From Lentisphaerota bacterium (GTDB taxonomy: Bacteria > Verrucomicrobiota > Lentisphaeria > Victivallales > Victivallaceae), in contig SUVS01000030.1 of NCBI GenBank assembly GCA_015061885.1, forward strand, positions 1 through 35,816: a stretch of DNA of 35,816 nucleotides. The letters run 5' to 3'. Positions within the stretch are counted from its first letter, which is position 1. Each line of letters opens with the position of its first letter. Below, in pieces: positions 17,022 through 25,795 of this stretch. A program made the translations under genes and the position numbers. Under the pieces are notes generated by a model. The model did no database searches. It was not told where the DNA came from and was given only the letters and a program-made list of their open reading frames with translations.

Positions 17022-17050
17022 TTGCGGCATACTTTTGTCAGCTGTATCTT
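17022..17050 (+). promoter_or_regulatory. Promoter of the CE7-type esterase
   Basis: -35 TTGCGG (17022-17027), 17-bp spacer, -10 TATCTT (17045-17050), 44 bp before the ATG. Confidence 0.5.
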
Positions 17051-17094
17051 AATTACGGTTCTGTGAGACTGATAAATCAGGAGAAAGGCTTTTT

Positions 17095-18405
17095 ATGAAG
17101 AAGATTTATTCAACGATCTTGCTGTTGATGTTGTCGGTGGTGCTTGCTGCCGCCACCATCGAGATCCGCCCGGTTGCCGACAAAATCTGGAAAGTTGGCG
17201 AAACGGTCGATTTTACCGCCACAGTTCTGGATGAAAATGGCGGCAAGCTCACTGCCGGAACTTACACTTTGCGAGTCAATAACTCCGGCGGTAAAGAGCT
17301 GTGCAAACCTTATGTGGTCGATGTGGCAAAAGACAATCCCTTCCGATTTTCTGCCAAACTTGATACGCCCGGTTTTATTATGGCACAGACCAGTACTTAT
17401 ACTCCGGCGGGCGGCAAGCCCGGAAAGTGGGCAAACAATCTCGCCGCCAACCCGCCTTATTGCGGCGTACCGGTGGAACCGGAAAAAATCCGTGCCGGAT
17501 TGCCCGCTCCGGATGACTTTGATTTGTTCTGGCAAAATGGTATTGAGAAATTCAAAAAAGCCCAAGTTACCATCACCCCGGCAGAAAATGTGATCAAAAA
17601 GCACTACCGCGTCAGCAAAGTCCATGTGGAGTTTCCTGAAAAAGACGGTTTTATTGAAGGTTTTCTGGCGGTTCCGGAAAAAAGCGGCAAATATCCGTTG
17701 GTCGCCGGAGTTCCCGGTGCCGGTCCCGGAGCGACAAACGCTATTCCTGCCTATACTCCGGGCAAACCGGCAGTTATACTGTGGATGAATGTGCATAAAT
17801 TCCCGGTCGCCGCGACTGCTGCCGAACAGAAAGAGCGTTATCAAAAGTACAATAAAACTTTTGCCGATAAAAAGGTGTATTCGCACAGTATGGCTTATGA
17901 CCGGGAAAAGTATATTTTCCGCAATGTCTGGCTGGCGGTGAACCGTGCCGTGGAGCATGTAGTTGAAAATATCAAAGAGTTTGACAACAGACATATAGCA
18001 TTTGTCGGCAGCAGTCAGGGCGGCGGTTCGGCATTGGCTTTGAGTTACCTCAACAAAAAAGTTACCTGCACAGTGGCAAATGTTCCGGCGTTGTGCGACC
18101 ACTCCGGCTGGAAGCTCGGACGGCGCCCCGGCTGGCCCCGACTGCACAACGCCTGGCGGGGCAAAGCCGATGAATCCGCCCGTTATTTTGACGGGGCAAA
18201 CTTTGCCTTGCGGATCAAAACCCCGGTAATGATGGCAGTGGGGTTCGCTGATTTGACCTGTTCGCCCTCGTCGGTTTATGCCGCATACAACAATTTGCAG
18301 GGCAAAAAGAGTATGTTCCACATGCTCCGTGCCGGTCATTACGGCGATAAGGAATTTGCAGGAGAGGTACGCAAATTTCTGGATAAAGAACTGTTTGCAG
18401 AGTGA
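17095..18405 (+). CDS. Secreted acetyl xylan esterase-like alpha/beta hydrolase (CE7/AXE1 type)
   Basis: The 436-residue precursor has a Sec signal peptide (about 1-20, KKIYSTILLLMLSVVLAAA). A beta-sandwich-like N-terminal region runs to about 110, then an AXE1-type alpha/beta hydrolase domain. The catalytic triad can be placed at Ser307 in GSSQGG, Asp386 in GFADLTC and His415 in AGHYG. The words APDDFDLFW and YPLVAGVPGAG match the family. CE7-type enzymes remove acetyl groups from xylan and short oligosaccharides. An AGGAG-type site precedes the ATG. It is transcribed alone, with a dyad upstream of its promoter, so it may be induced by substrate. The stop is TGA; it converges on galK with only 33 bp between. 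Confidence 0.87.
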   Translation: MKKIYSTILLLMLSVVLAAATIEIRPVADKIWKVGETVDFTATVLDENGGKLTAGTYTLRVNNSGGKELCKPYVVDVAKDNPFRFSAKLDTPGFIMAQTSTYTPAGGKPGKWANNLAANPPYCGVPVEPEKIRAGLPAPDDFDLFWQNGIEKFKKAQVTITPAENVIKKHYRVSKVHVEFPEKDGFIEGFLAVPEKSGKYPLVAGVPGAGPGATNAIPAYTPGKPAVILWMNVHKFPVAATAAEQKERYQKYNKTFADKKVYSHSMAYDREKYIFRNVWLAVNRAVEHVVENIKEFDNRHIAFVGSSQGGGSALALSYLNKKVTCTVANVPALCDHSGWKLGRRPGWPRLHNAWRGKADESARYFDGANFALRIKTPVMMAVGFADLTCSPSSVYAAYNNLQGKKSMFHMLRAGHYGDKEFAGEVRKFLDKELFAE

Positions 18406-18438
18406 ACCGTTCTGTCAGATGCAACTGCCGGGACGGTG

Positions 18439-19581
18439 TCAGCAGGCTCCCGCTCCGGGATGACAGATGATGGTTTCCGGCTCAATATCGCAACAGCTTT
18501 TATAAAGCTCTCTGATCGTTTGTTGGTATTCGCTTAAAAAGCTGTTGCGGACAAGGTGTACGGTTATGCCGCCGAAGCCGCCGCCGGAAAGTCTGGCACC
18601 CAAAGCTCCGGGGAGCTGATGCGAAAACTCTATGAGCTTATCCAGTTGCGGCGTGGAGTTTTCAAAGTTCACCCGGCTGCTTTCGTGCGAATCCCACCAG
18701 AGTTGACCGAATGCAGTCAAATCGCCATCTTCCAGCAGTTTTACGGCACTGCTTACGCGTTCACACTCCTGCACGACATGTTTGGCACGCAAATATTCAA
18801 TATTGCTCAATACGGATTTTTCTTCTTCCAGGAGTCCGCTTGATACATCCCGCAGAGTTCTGACATTACTGTGGCGGGCGGCAAGTTTGGCGGCGGCACT
18901 TTCACAGGCGGCACGCCGGACATTGTATTCGCTGTCAACGAGATTGTGTTTCTGCATACTGTTGACTACCAGAATGGAGGCTCCTTCGGGCATGGCGACG
19001 GTTTTCAGCACTTCCACGGTGCGGAAGTCGGAAAGGATAAAGGCGTTTTCGGCTCCGAAAATACTGCTGAACTGGTCAAGCAGACCGGTTTTGACCCCCA
19101 GAAAATTATTTTCCACACCCTGACCTATCCTTGCGGCATCGGCAGGAGCTATATCAAGCGAAAAAAGTTTTTTCAGGGCAAAGAGTATGGAAATTTCAAA
19201 TGCCGCCGAACTGGACATGCCCGCCGAAAGCGGTACATTGCTGGAAATTGCCGCATCAAAGCCCTCAATACCAAACCCCCGTGCCGTCAACTCCGAAATC
19301 ACCCCCGCCGGATAATTCGCCCATTTGGGTTTGAGAGTATTCACAAGATGGTCAATATCAAATTCAGCACTGGAATCCGCCCGCAGATCGTACAATCTCA
19401 CATAGCGGGAGTTGTTTTTTGCCGCCGCCACGGTGGTTTTCTGATCGACGGCACAGCTCAAAACGATGCCTTCGTTGTAATCGGTGTGATTGCCGAGAAT
19501 CTCCAGCCTGCCGGGGGCGGAAGCTGTTGTTTCGCAGGGACGGTTGAATTTCTGTTCAAATATTTCAGATATATTACTCAT
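18439..19581 (-). CDS. galK: Galactokinase-like GHMP kinase
   Basis: The 380-residue protein has all GHMP motifs: motif 1 PGRLEILGNHTDYNEG (23-38), the ATP loop VPLSAGMSSSAA (116-127), the catalytic Asp169 in GLLDQF and motif 3 LSGGGFGG near the C-terminus. Galactokinase phosphorylates galactose at C1 as the entry to the Leloir pathway. The motif normally reads GEHTDYNGG; here Glu is replaced by Asn31 and the second Gly by Glu37, at positions that contact the sugar, so substrate preference could differ. It starts 2 bp after the ispH stop, with its Shine-Dalgarno (GAGGAG) inside the ispH end, so the two are co-translated. Confidence 0.87.
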   Translation of the reverse strand: MSNISEIFEQKFNRPCETTASAPGRLEILGNHTDYNEGIVLSCAVDQKTTVAAAKNNSRYVRLYDLRADSSAEFDIDHLVNTLKPKWANYPAGVISELTARGFGIEGFDAAISSNVPLSAGMSSSAAFEISILFALKKLFSLDIAPADAARIGQGVENNFLGVKTGLLDQFSSIFGAENAFILSDFRTVEVLKTVAMPEGASILVVNSMQKHNLVDSEYNVRRAACESAAAKLAARHSNVRTLRDVSSGLLEEEKSVLSNIEYLRAKHVVQECERVSSAVKLLEDGDLTAFGQLWWDSHESSRVNFENSTPQLDKLIEFSHQLPGALGARLSGGGFGGITVHLVRNSFLSEYQQTIRELYKSCCDIEPETIICHPGAGAC

Positions 19582-19583
19582 TT

Positions 19584-20477
19584 TTACTCCTCATAAGGCT
19601 CAAAGTTATGTTGTTTCTGCAATATTTCCAATGCCTGAAGCAGCAGTTCTTCCGGAGCCGATGCCCCGGAGGTTATGCCCAGACGGATGACTTTACTCAA
19701 ATCCAGATCGGCAATCTCCTGCGGGTCGTCGATCAGTTGAGCAGATACACCGCATTTTTCTGCCGTTTCGCAGAGCCGTCTGGAGTTGGAACTGTTGGGC
19801 GAACCGATCACTAAAATGTGTTCAACGCAGTGATTTTTTACCAACTCTTTTACCGATTGCTGACGCTCGTTGGTGGCGTAGCAGATGCCGGAAAGCAGTT
19901 CCAACTGCGGATAGCGTTTCTTCAGCACTTCAACGATTTTTTCCACATCTTCACTGCAAAGTGTAGTCTGGGTCAGCACGATTATTTTACGCTGTAAGTC
20001 AAACTCCGGCAATGCTCTGCAATCTTCAACACTGCTTACCAATGCAATATCGCCGCAACCGAGTACGCCGATGGTTTCCGGATGGTTTCTGTGCCCGATA
20101 AAGATCACAGCATCACCGGCCCCGGAGTGTCTGGCGGCAAGGTCGTGGAGCTTCTGTACCAGCGGGCAGGTGGCATCCACGCAATGCAAATCTTTTGCCC
20201 GGGCCGCTTTTACCAGCTGCGGCGGTACGCCGTGGGCACTCCAGACAACTGTACTGCGGGGAGGAATATGCTCAAGATTGCTTGCAAATTTTACTTGCAT
20301 GTTTTTTAAATTATTAACCACAAATGTGTTATGTACTATTTCGTTGTAAATATACAGTTTGCCGGCATGTTCCGGCAGCAGGTCATGCACGCACTTCAAT
20401 GCCCGCCGGACACCGTTGCAGAAGCCGTGGGCAGGGGCAATAAAAACTTTTTTGCAGTTGTCGGCTTTTACAGTCAT
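19584..20477 (-). CDS. ispH: 4-hydroxy-3-methylbut-2-enyl diphosphate reductase
   Basis: The 297-residue protein has the family length. The three cysteines that hold the iron-sulfur cluster are Cys20 (AHGFCNGV), Cys104 (DATCPLV) and Cys199 (GICYATNERQ). Substrate-binding His49 (EIVHN) and His82 (SAHGVPP), the TQTTL segment and PNSSNSRRL are present. It performs the last step of the MEP pathway, giving isopentenyl and dimethylallyl diphosphate. I place the start at ATG 20477. The longer frame from TTG 20537 is unlikely because a promoter (-10 at 20517-20522) would lie inside it. No Shine-Dalgarno is visible, so a very short leader is likely. It is divergent from recJ and co-transcribed with galK. 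Confidence 0.92.
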   Translation of the reverse strand: MTVKADNCKKVFIAPAHGFCNGVRRALKCVHDLLPEHAGKLYIYNEIVHNTFVVNNLKNMQVKFASNLEHIPPRSTVVWSAHGVPPQLVKAARAKDLHCVDATCPLVQKLHDLAARHSGAGDAVIFIGHRNHPETIGVLGCGDIALVSSVEDCRALPEFDLQRKIIVLTQTTLCSEDVEKIVEVLKKRYPQLELLSGICYATNERQQSVKELVKNHCVEHILVIGSPNSSNSRRLCETAEKCGVSAQLIDDPQEIADLDLSKVIRLGITSGASAPEELLLQALEILQKQHNFEPYEE

Positions 20478-20516
20478 AACAGAAAAAATATTTACATTGT
20501 TCAAGTATTGCTGCGT

Positions 20517-20545
20517 AATATTGCTCCGATATTTCAATATTGCAA
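20517..20545 (-). promoter_or_regulatory. Promoter of ispH-galK
   Basis: On the minus strand: -35 TTGCAA (20540-20545), 17-bp spacer, -10 AATATT (20517-20522). Its position decides the ispH start. Confidence 0.5.
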
Positions 20546-20596
20546 CCCGGAAAGGCTTTTTTTGTTAAAAAAAATGCAATATTGTCTTTTAAAAGA

Positions 20597-20625
20597 TTGC
20601 CTTGATGTTAAAACAGTGTTATATT
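20597..20625 (+). promoter_or_regulatory. Promoter of recJ
   Basis: -35 TTGCCT (20597-20602), 17-bp spacer, -10 TATATT (20620-20625), 33 bp before the ATG. Confidence 0.55.
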
Positions 20626-20658
20626 GACTTTATGAAGTTTTAAATTTAAGGATTGAAA

Positions 20659-22374
20659 ATGGGCTCTAAAAAATGGAAATTGATACGGGCAAATATTTCA
20701 AGCGAAGTTGAAGAGTTAAGACGGCAGCATAATCTGCCCCGTCCGATCGCGCTTTATTTTGCCGCTCGCGAGATCACGCCGAAACAAGTGGCGGGGTTCC
20801 TGAACCCCCAGTTACGCGACTTGAGCGATCCCTACCGGTTCCCCGGGATCGAAAAAGCTGCAGAACGCATTTGGCAGGCAATCAAAAACAACGAACACAT
20901 TCTTATCCACGGTGATTACGATACCGACGGTATCACCGGCAGTGCATTGCTGTCGCTGGTGTTGCGGCGTAACGGGGCGAAGGTCAGCAGTTTTATTCCG
21001 CACCGCTTTGACGACGGCTACGGCTTCACCCCGGAAAGTCTGCAAAAAGCACTTGCTTTGTTCGGCCCCTGTCAGGTGCTGATAACTGTTGACTGCGGTA
21101 TCACCAGTGTAGATGCGGTTGCCGAAGCTGTGAATATGAATATTGACACGATCATTACCGACCATCACGAAGCCGGTAATGAATTGCCCAAGGCCCTGGC
21201 AGTGATCAACCCCAAGATCTATCCGGAACTGGAAGATATGCACATACTTTCCGGGGCGGGTACGGCATTCAAACTTTCGCACGCATTCATCAAATACGGC
21301 AGAGAACACAATCTCGGCGGCTTTACCACGCATCTGGAAGATGTGCTGGACTATGTGGCACTGGGTACAGTGGCGGATATTGTGCCGCTTTTGGGCGAAA
21401 ACCGCATTATGGTCAAATACGGTATAGATATACTCAAAAAGCAGTTCCGTCCGGGAATCCGGGCGTTGATCGAGTCAAGCAAGCTCAAGAGCGATCTTTC
21501 GCCGTCGGATATAACATTCAAACTGGCACCGCGGATCAATGCCGCCGGCCGGGTGGGCGACGCCAATGTGGCACTTTCGCTGTTGGAATCCGATAATATT
21601 GTGGAAGCCTACCGGTATGCTTCGGAGTTGGAAAACTTCAACCGCAACCGTCAGGATAAAGAACAGGAAATATATCAGGAAGCCCGGACGCAGCTGGAAA
21701 ACAACGGTCAGCTGCAGGAAAATTACGCCTTGCTGGTTGCCGGAAAAAACTGGCATCAGGGAGTCATCGGTATTGTGGCATCGCGTCTGGCACGCGATTT
21801 CAACCGCCCGACCATTGTTTTGAGTATTCAGGACGATGGCGTGGCATACGGTTCCGGCCGCAGTATCGGCTCGCTGAATCTGGTGGCGGCTCTGACCAAA
21901 ACAGCACCGTTGCTGGAGCGTTACGGCGGCCACCCCATGGCTGTAGGTATCGGGGTGCGGGCAGATCTTATAGAGCAGTTCTATGAAGAATTTGAACAGC
22001 ATGTTCGCGAACAGATGAGCGAATCTGATCTGGAAGAATTCACCGCCTACGACGGCGAGTGTTCCATACAGGAGCTGGACAGCGAATTTTTTGATTACCT
22101 TAACGAACTTGCACCGTTCGGTCACGGCAATCAGAAGCCGGTTTACCGGTTCAATGAGCTGGAAGTTGTACGGGCGTTCCCGGTGGGGCAACGGCATACC
22201 CGTGGTATATTGCAGGATAGATTCCACAATCAGATAGAATTTATCGCATTCAAATTCCAGCCGGAAGAATTCATGCACGGGACGGTGGATGTACTTGCAA
22301 CGCCGCAACTCAACAATTACATGAATACCGACCGCATACAGCTGAACATCTGCGATGTAAGACTTTCGTATTAA
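20659..22374 (+). CDS. recJ: Single-stranded-DNA-specific exonuclease RecJ
   Basis: The 571-residue protein has the usual RecJ length. DHH-family metal motifs are intact: GDYDTDG (85-91), TVDCG (143-147) and DHHE (168-171). The DHHA1 domain carries GGHPMAVG near 423-430, and a C-terminal OB fold follows. RecJ degrades single-stranded DNA 5' to 3' in recombination and base-excision repair. The start at 20659 is supported by AAGGA 6 bp upstream; an in-frame TTG at 20653 is less likely. It is divergent from ispH, with its own promoter. No odd residues were noticed in the catalytic motifs. Confidence 0.94.
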   Translation: MGSKKWKLIRANISSEVEELRRQHNLPRPIALYFAAREITPKQVAGFLNPQLRDLSDPYRFPGIEKAAERIWQAIKNNEHILIHGDYDTDGITGSALLSLVLRRNGAKVSSFIPHRFDDGYGFTPESLQKALALFGPCQVLITVDCGITSVDAVAEAVNMNIDTIITDHHEAGNELPKALAVINPKIYPELEDMHILSGAGTAFKLSHAFIKYGREHNLGGFTTHLEDVLDYVALGTVADIVPLLGENRIMVKYGIDILKKQFRPGIRALIESSKLKSDLSPSDITFKLAPRINAAGRVGDANVALSLLESDNIVEAYRYASELENFNRNRQDKEQEIYQEARTQLENNGQLQENYALLVAGKNWHQGVIGIVASRLARDFNRPTIVLSIQDDGVAYGSGRSIGSLNLVAALTKTAPLLERYGGHPMAVGIGVRADLIEQFYEEFEQHVREQMSESDLEEFTAYDGECSIQELDSEFFDYLNELAPFGHGNQKPVYRFNELEVVRAFPVGQRHTRGILQDRFHNQIEFIAFKFQPEEFMHGTVDVLATPQLNNYMNTDRIQLNICDVRLSY

Positions 22375-22613
22375 GAGCAAGCCGCCTACGCGGGCAGTAG
22401 TGTGTGTGGGCGGCTGATACCGCCAAGTGTTGTTGGCTGGCTGTACGCCGGGTGTTGCTTGCCGGTTAAGAGCGTCAAGTGGCTGTTGGCGGGTATTGCC
22501 CGCCTCCCAAAGCCTCCCAAACCTTCTCAAATCTTCTCAATTTATCGTGCGGCAGACAGGTGTTCGCCCTGCGATAGCATACCGTATGCTATATTGGCAG
22601 TATGCTCTGACGG
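22375..22613. repeat. Dispersed intergenic repeats, copy B
   Basis: No gene is supported in this convergent gap. It holds the 35-bp core GCGGGCAGTAG...CCGCC (22390-22424), shared with 6625-6659, and a 25-bp core GCGGCAGACAGGTGTTCGC with flanks (22543-22567), shared with 25878-25902 at one mismatch. It also holds a perfect odd palindrome ATAGCATAC-C-GTATGCTAT (22574-22592). C-rich words CCTCCCAAACC are the reverse complement of the G/T-rich words near 6530-6565. Confidence 0.7.
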
Positions 22614-22657
22614 CAGAAAAAAAGCTGTTGCAAAACTTAAACTTTTGCAACAGCTTT
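22614..22657 (-). terminator. Strong intrinsic terminator after the ceramidase-like gene
   Basis: A perfect 15-bp stem, AAAGCTGTTGCAAAA (22621-22635) with TTTTGCAACAGCTTT (22643-22657) and a 7-base loop. Read on the minus strand it is followed by a run of T, which fits termination of the gene ending at 22675. Confidence 0.9.
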
Positions 22658-22674
22658 CCGGTGAGCGGATTGTT

Positions 22675-23997
22675 TTATCTGGTCAGATTTGCCACTGCCG
22701 CTTCGATGATCGCTTCAGCCGCTTCCGGAGCTACCGAGTTGATCTGCGGCTGAACTTCGTAACCGCCGCGTTCAAAACATTCTTTCATCGGCACATAGCC
22801 GGAAACCGACTGGGCAAGCGACACCACAAAAGTCTGTTTGAACGGACTCTTTTCGCGGATGGCACGGGCTATGCCGTTAAAAGGTTCGCCGGGCAACGAA
22901 ACAAAAGCCAGATCTTTGCCGATGGTAATGGCTGTAAGTCTGCCGTCGTGTGAGGGCGTACTCTGGGCGTGACAGTTCAATGCCGCCTGGGCAAACAAAC
23001 GCAATGCGGCAGGTACTTTATTTGCCAGATCCTGACTTTCCAGATCGCCTTCTTTGGGAATATCCGGCACGGTGTCAAGTACATGCTGTGCGGCGGCGAC
23101 TTCTTCGGCGGTCAGTTTGCGGTGCGGAATCGTAACGGTACCGGTTTTGATGCAGACTTCTTCATCAGCCACCGGTGCGAGATTTGCCAGAGCATCAACC
23201 ACGATTCTGGCATATCCTCTGCCGATACGGGCGGCTTCGGCGGGCGAAGTCTGCTTTATATCCTGCCGGAAGTCAAAGTGGTTGATGTCGCCGGAGCAAT
23301 CGTCCAGCACCAGTACCGGCAGACCGCTTTTGAGTTCATGCTGTATTTCGTGGGCAAAATGGCCGAACCAGTCTGCTGAAACAATATCGCCGCCGACGGT
23401 GTCGCCGTGATTGGCAATGTTGCAGAGCAATGCGGCGATCCGGCCGTACTGTCTGACCGCCAGAATGTTGATGGTGCGGTCAAAGTCGCTTTCGGGCTTA
23501 TCAATGTCAGGATTACGCCAGCCGGGGTTGGTGATCACAGTACCGTTTTTCATAAAATAGCGGCGGACAAACCCGTAGGGATTGTTGTAAACCGAAGTAC
23601 TTTCCAGTGCGGCTTCCTGCAAATTCATAAAAGCACGGCGGACGGCACGGAATGTTGCCTGGGCGGTTTCTTCCAGAGCGAACAATGTCAGGTCGTCAAG
23701 ATTTCTGCGGTATTCCGGACCGGTATGTGTGTGAGTTGTACAAATAATCAGTGATTCATAAAAATCCCTGCCGTAAGCATCGCCAATGAGTTTTTCCAAT
23801 TTTTCCCACAATGCCGGTGCGACATTGCAGAGGTCAAAACTGACAAAACCGAACTTTTTGCCGTCGCGTTCCAATGCCACAACTTTAACATAAAGTTCGT
23901 CGTAATTCCCCCGGTTGGGGCGTTTGTTGGCGTAACCGGCAAGACCGACTCCGATCGGCGGAGTAATGATTTCCTGGGCAAAACCTGCTTTGAACAT
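22675..23997 (-). CDS. Neutral/alkaline non-lysosomal ceramidase-like protein
   Basis: The 440-residue protein resembles the N-terminal catalytic domain of neutral ceramidases. It starts MFKAGFAQEIITPPIGVGLAGY and has CTTHTHTGPE (86-95), whose histidines would bind zinc, followed by NIANHGDTVGGD..SADWFG (about 200) and DDCSGDINH. Ceramidases cleave the amide of ceramide. Lentisphaerae and Planctomycetes have many members of unknown substrate. It lacks a signal peptide, unlike secreted ceramidases, so it may act on a cytoplasmic amide. The start at 23997 is set by AGGAG 7 bp upstream; a longer frame from 24111 lacks one and would cross the promoter. It is monocistronic with promoter and terminator. 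Confidence 0.8.
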   Translation of the reverse strand: MFKAGFAQEIITPPIGVGLAGYANKRPNRGNYDELYVKVVALERDGKKFGFVSFDLCNVAPALWEKLEKLIGDAYGRDFYESLIICTTHTHTGPEYRRNLDDLTLFALEETAQATFRAVRRAFMNLQEAALESTSVYNNPYGFVRRYFMKNGTVITNPGWRNPDIDKPESDFDRTINILAVRQYGRIAALLCNIANHGDTVGGDIVSADWFGHFAHEIQHELKSGLPVLVLDDCSGDINHFDFRQDIKQTSPAEAARIGRGYARIVVDALANLAPVADEEVCIKTGTVTIPHRKLTAEEVAAAQHVLDTVPDIPKEGDLESQDLANKVPAALRLFAQAALNCHAQSTPSHDGRLTAITIGKDLAFVSLPGEPFNGIARAIREKSPFKQTFVVSLAQSVSGYVPMKECFERGGYEVQPQINSVAPEAAEAIIEAAVANLTR

Positions 23998-24048
23998 AAT
24001 AAAACTCCTGTATTTAGCTTGGAATGTTGTATTTGAGTTTATTGCATT

Positions 24049-24076
24049 AATATATAAGCAGAAAACTCTTTTACAA
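24049..24076 (-). promoter_or_regulatory. Promoter of the ceramidase-like gene
   Basis: On the minus strand: -35 TTGTAA (24071-24076), 16-bp spacer, -10 TATATT (24049-24054). Confidence 0.5.
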
Positions 24077-24171
24077 ATTTTTTTACGGTGTAAATTCAAG
24101 AGATACGGCATACTTTGGTCATTTGCATCAATATATTTTTATATTTTTTGCAGTTTTCATCTTTTTATGGT

Positions 24172-24199
24172 TTGAAAAAACTTTTCGTGATGCTATTAT
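24172..24199 (+). promoter_or_regulatory. Promoter of the double-thioredoxin gene
   Basis: -35 TTGAAA (24172-24177), 16-bp spacer, -10 TATTAT (24194-24199). This predicts a roughly 100-base leader before the ATG at 24305. Confidence 0.5.
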
Positions 24200-24304
24200 A
24201 CATAGTCAGATGCAGGGAACTTGAGAGTTTGTTTACAGGTCTCTGTCTGTGGAGCAATATAAACTTATTCAAGCCGGTGTACCGGCAGAAAGCAGATTTT
24301 TCAG

Positions 24305-25795
24305 ATGTTTATAAGATGTTTTTTGAAGGCGGTTTTTGTTCTGGCGGTATGCAGTTTGTACAGTTCAACTGATGAGCAGCAAATATATAGTTCGCAACAG
24401 GTCTGTGCGGCAAAACTGCAAGCTCTTGCCGGAGCATTGAATAAATTTGCCCCGCTCAATTCCGGCAAATACCCCTACGGCAATGACGCTTCCGGCTGGG
24501 AAGAATTGCGGCGGCTGAATCTGATAAGCGGCAATGATGATTATATTTGTCCGCAAAGTGGTATAGCTTTCAATTATATCGGCGGCAAAAGCACCACATC
24601 AAATCCGGAAGCTCCGATCGCCTGGTGTGCAACCCATCACAAGGGGGATAAGTTGAGCAATGTATTGCTGGTAAGCGGCAAAATCATTGCCATGGCTTCG
24701 CCCATGACTTATATACCGGCAATGAAAGTATCTTCAGATACATTCCCCAACGCAACGACTCCGCAAGCTCCGGCGGTTCCGGCAAATAATGATGTATTGC
24801 CGTCAGCTCCGGAACCGGCAGTAGTAAGCAAAACCCCTGTTCACTGGGTGAAAGGCCCCGATGCAAATTGGTTTGTGCATTATGATGATGCCCTTGCCGC
24901 CGCCCGGCGTGAAAACAAAAAAATACTTTTACTGCATACCGGTTCGGATTGGTGCGGCTGGTGCAAACGCCTGGTAAGAGATGTTCTGGAAAAAGAAGAA
25001 TTCAAGCGATTTGCCCGCAACAACCTTATACTGCTTTATTTTGATTCGCCCAGCAGACGACATCCGATGAGTGCAGACCAGCGGGAACATGTCAAGCAAG
25101 TCGAAAGCAAATTGAATGTTTCCGGAGGTTATCCCGGAACATTTATTTTCGATACCAACGGACAGCGCGTCGGCAAAATAAGCGGTTATCGCAAACTTGA
25201 AGGATATTTGAGCGAACTTAAAAAGCTCGTCGGCGACCGGAGCGAAAGCTACGAAACGGCAGCAACCGTAACTTCTGCGGTAACAACTGCAAAAACTCCC
25301 GGTTGGATAACTGTATCAACAAGTAAAGATTCGATCCATAATGCCCCATTGCGCAGTCGTATTCAGGAAAGGAATCAGCCGGACAAAACAGTTGCACCGG
25401 CCCACTGGCTCAAAGGTCCCACAAATGATTGGTACATCCACCTGGAAGACGCCAAAGCCGCCGCCAAACGCACCGGCAGAAAAATCTACGCTTTGCATAC
25501 CGGTTCAGATTGGTGTCCGCCCTGTATGAATTTGGAAAAGACGATATTGAGTACCGCTGAATTCAAGCAATTTGCTCAAGAAAATATCATACTGCTTTTT
25601 GTGGATTCGCCGCGAAGAAAGCCGATCCCGGACGATCAGAGAGCTTATAACCGGCAACTTGCCAGGCAGTTGAGATTCGGCAACAGCGTGCCGTCAATAC
25701 TGCTGTTGGATTCGGACGGCAAACCCATCACCCGTATCGGCGGCAGAAGAGATGTCAATACCCACATAAGTGCCATAAAAGATGCAATAAAATAA
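24305..25795 (+). CDS. Exported protein with pilin-like head and two thioredoxin domains
   Basis: The 496-residue protein begins with a short hydrophobic export segment (FLKAVFVLAVCSLYSS, about 6-21). A globular domain at about 30-135 has the cysteine and aromatic pattern of pseudopilin bodies (YPYG...WEEL...YICP...YIGG). After a proline/alanine linker come two thioredoxin-like domains, each introduced by HW(V/L)KGP..W. The first has CGWC (217-220) in GSDWCGWCKRL, the second CPPC (404-407) in GSDWCPPCMNLE. The domains are similar, indicating internal duplication. They should act in periplasmic thiol-disulfide exchange; direction and partner are unknown. No clear Shine-Dalgarno precedes the ATG, so the start is uncertain. 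It is divergent from the ceramidase-like gene and monocistronic. Confidence 0.75.
   Translation: MFIRCFLKAVFVLAVCSLYSSTDEQQIYSSQQVCAAKLQALAGALNKFAPLNSGKYPYGNDASGWEELRRLNLISGNDDYICPQSGIAFNYIGGKSTTSNPEAPIAWCATHHKGDKLSNVLLVSGKIIAMASPMTYIPAMKVSSDTFPNATTPQAPAVPANNDVLPSAPEPAVVSKTPVHWVKGPDANWFVHYDDALAAARRENKKILLLHTGSDWCGWCKRLVRDVLEKEEFKRFARNNLILLYFDSPSRRHPMSADQREHVKQVESKLNVSGGYPGTFIFDTNGQRVGKISGYRKLEGYLSELKKLVGDRSESYETAATVTSAVTTAKTPGWITVSTSKDSIHNAPLRSRIQERNQPDKTVAPAHWLKGPTNDWYIHLEDAKAAAKRTGRKIYALHTGSDWCPPCMNLEKTILSTAEFKQFAQENIILLFVDSPRRKPIPDDQRAYNRQLARQLRFGNSVPSILLLDSDGKPITRIGGRRDVNTHISAIKDAIK

Larger units (their letters stand above)
16605..17094. promoter_or_regulatory. Divergent regulatory region between the PpiD-like operon and the esterase
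   Basis: The 490-bp AT-rich gap contains promoters for both flanking genes and an inverted repeat ATTCATTAA (16966-16974) / TTAATGAAT (16987-16995) with 12 bp between the arms. The repeat lies about 50 bp upstream of the esterase promoter and is a candidate operator. No convincing small gene or RNA was seen. Confidence 0.5.

Noticed and set aside
17110..18339. 409-residue antisense frame
   Set aside because: It is a shadow of the CE7-type esterase, which has signal peptide and catalytic triad on the plus strand.
21475..22530. 351-residue antisense frame
   Set aside because: It is a shadow of recJ that also runs through the dispersed repeat region.
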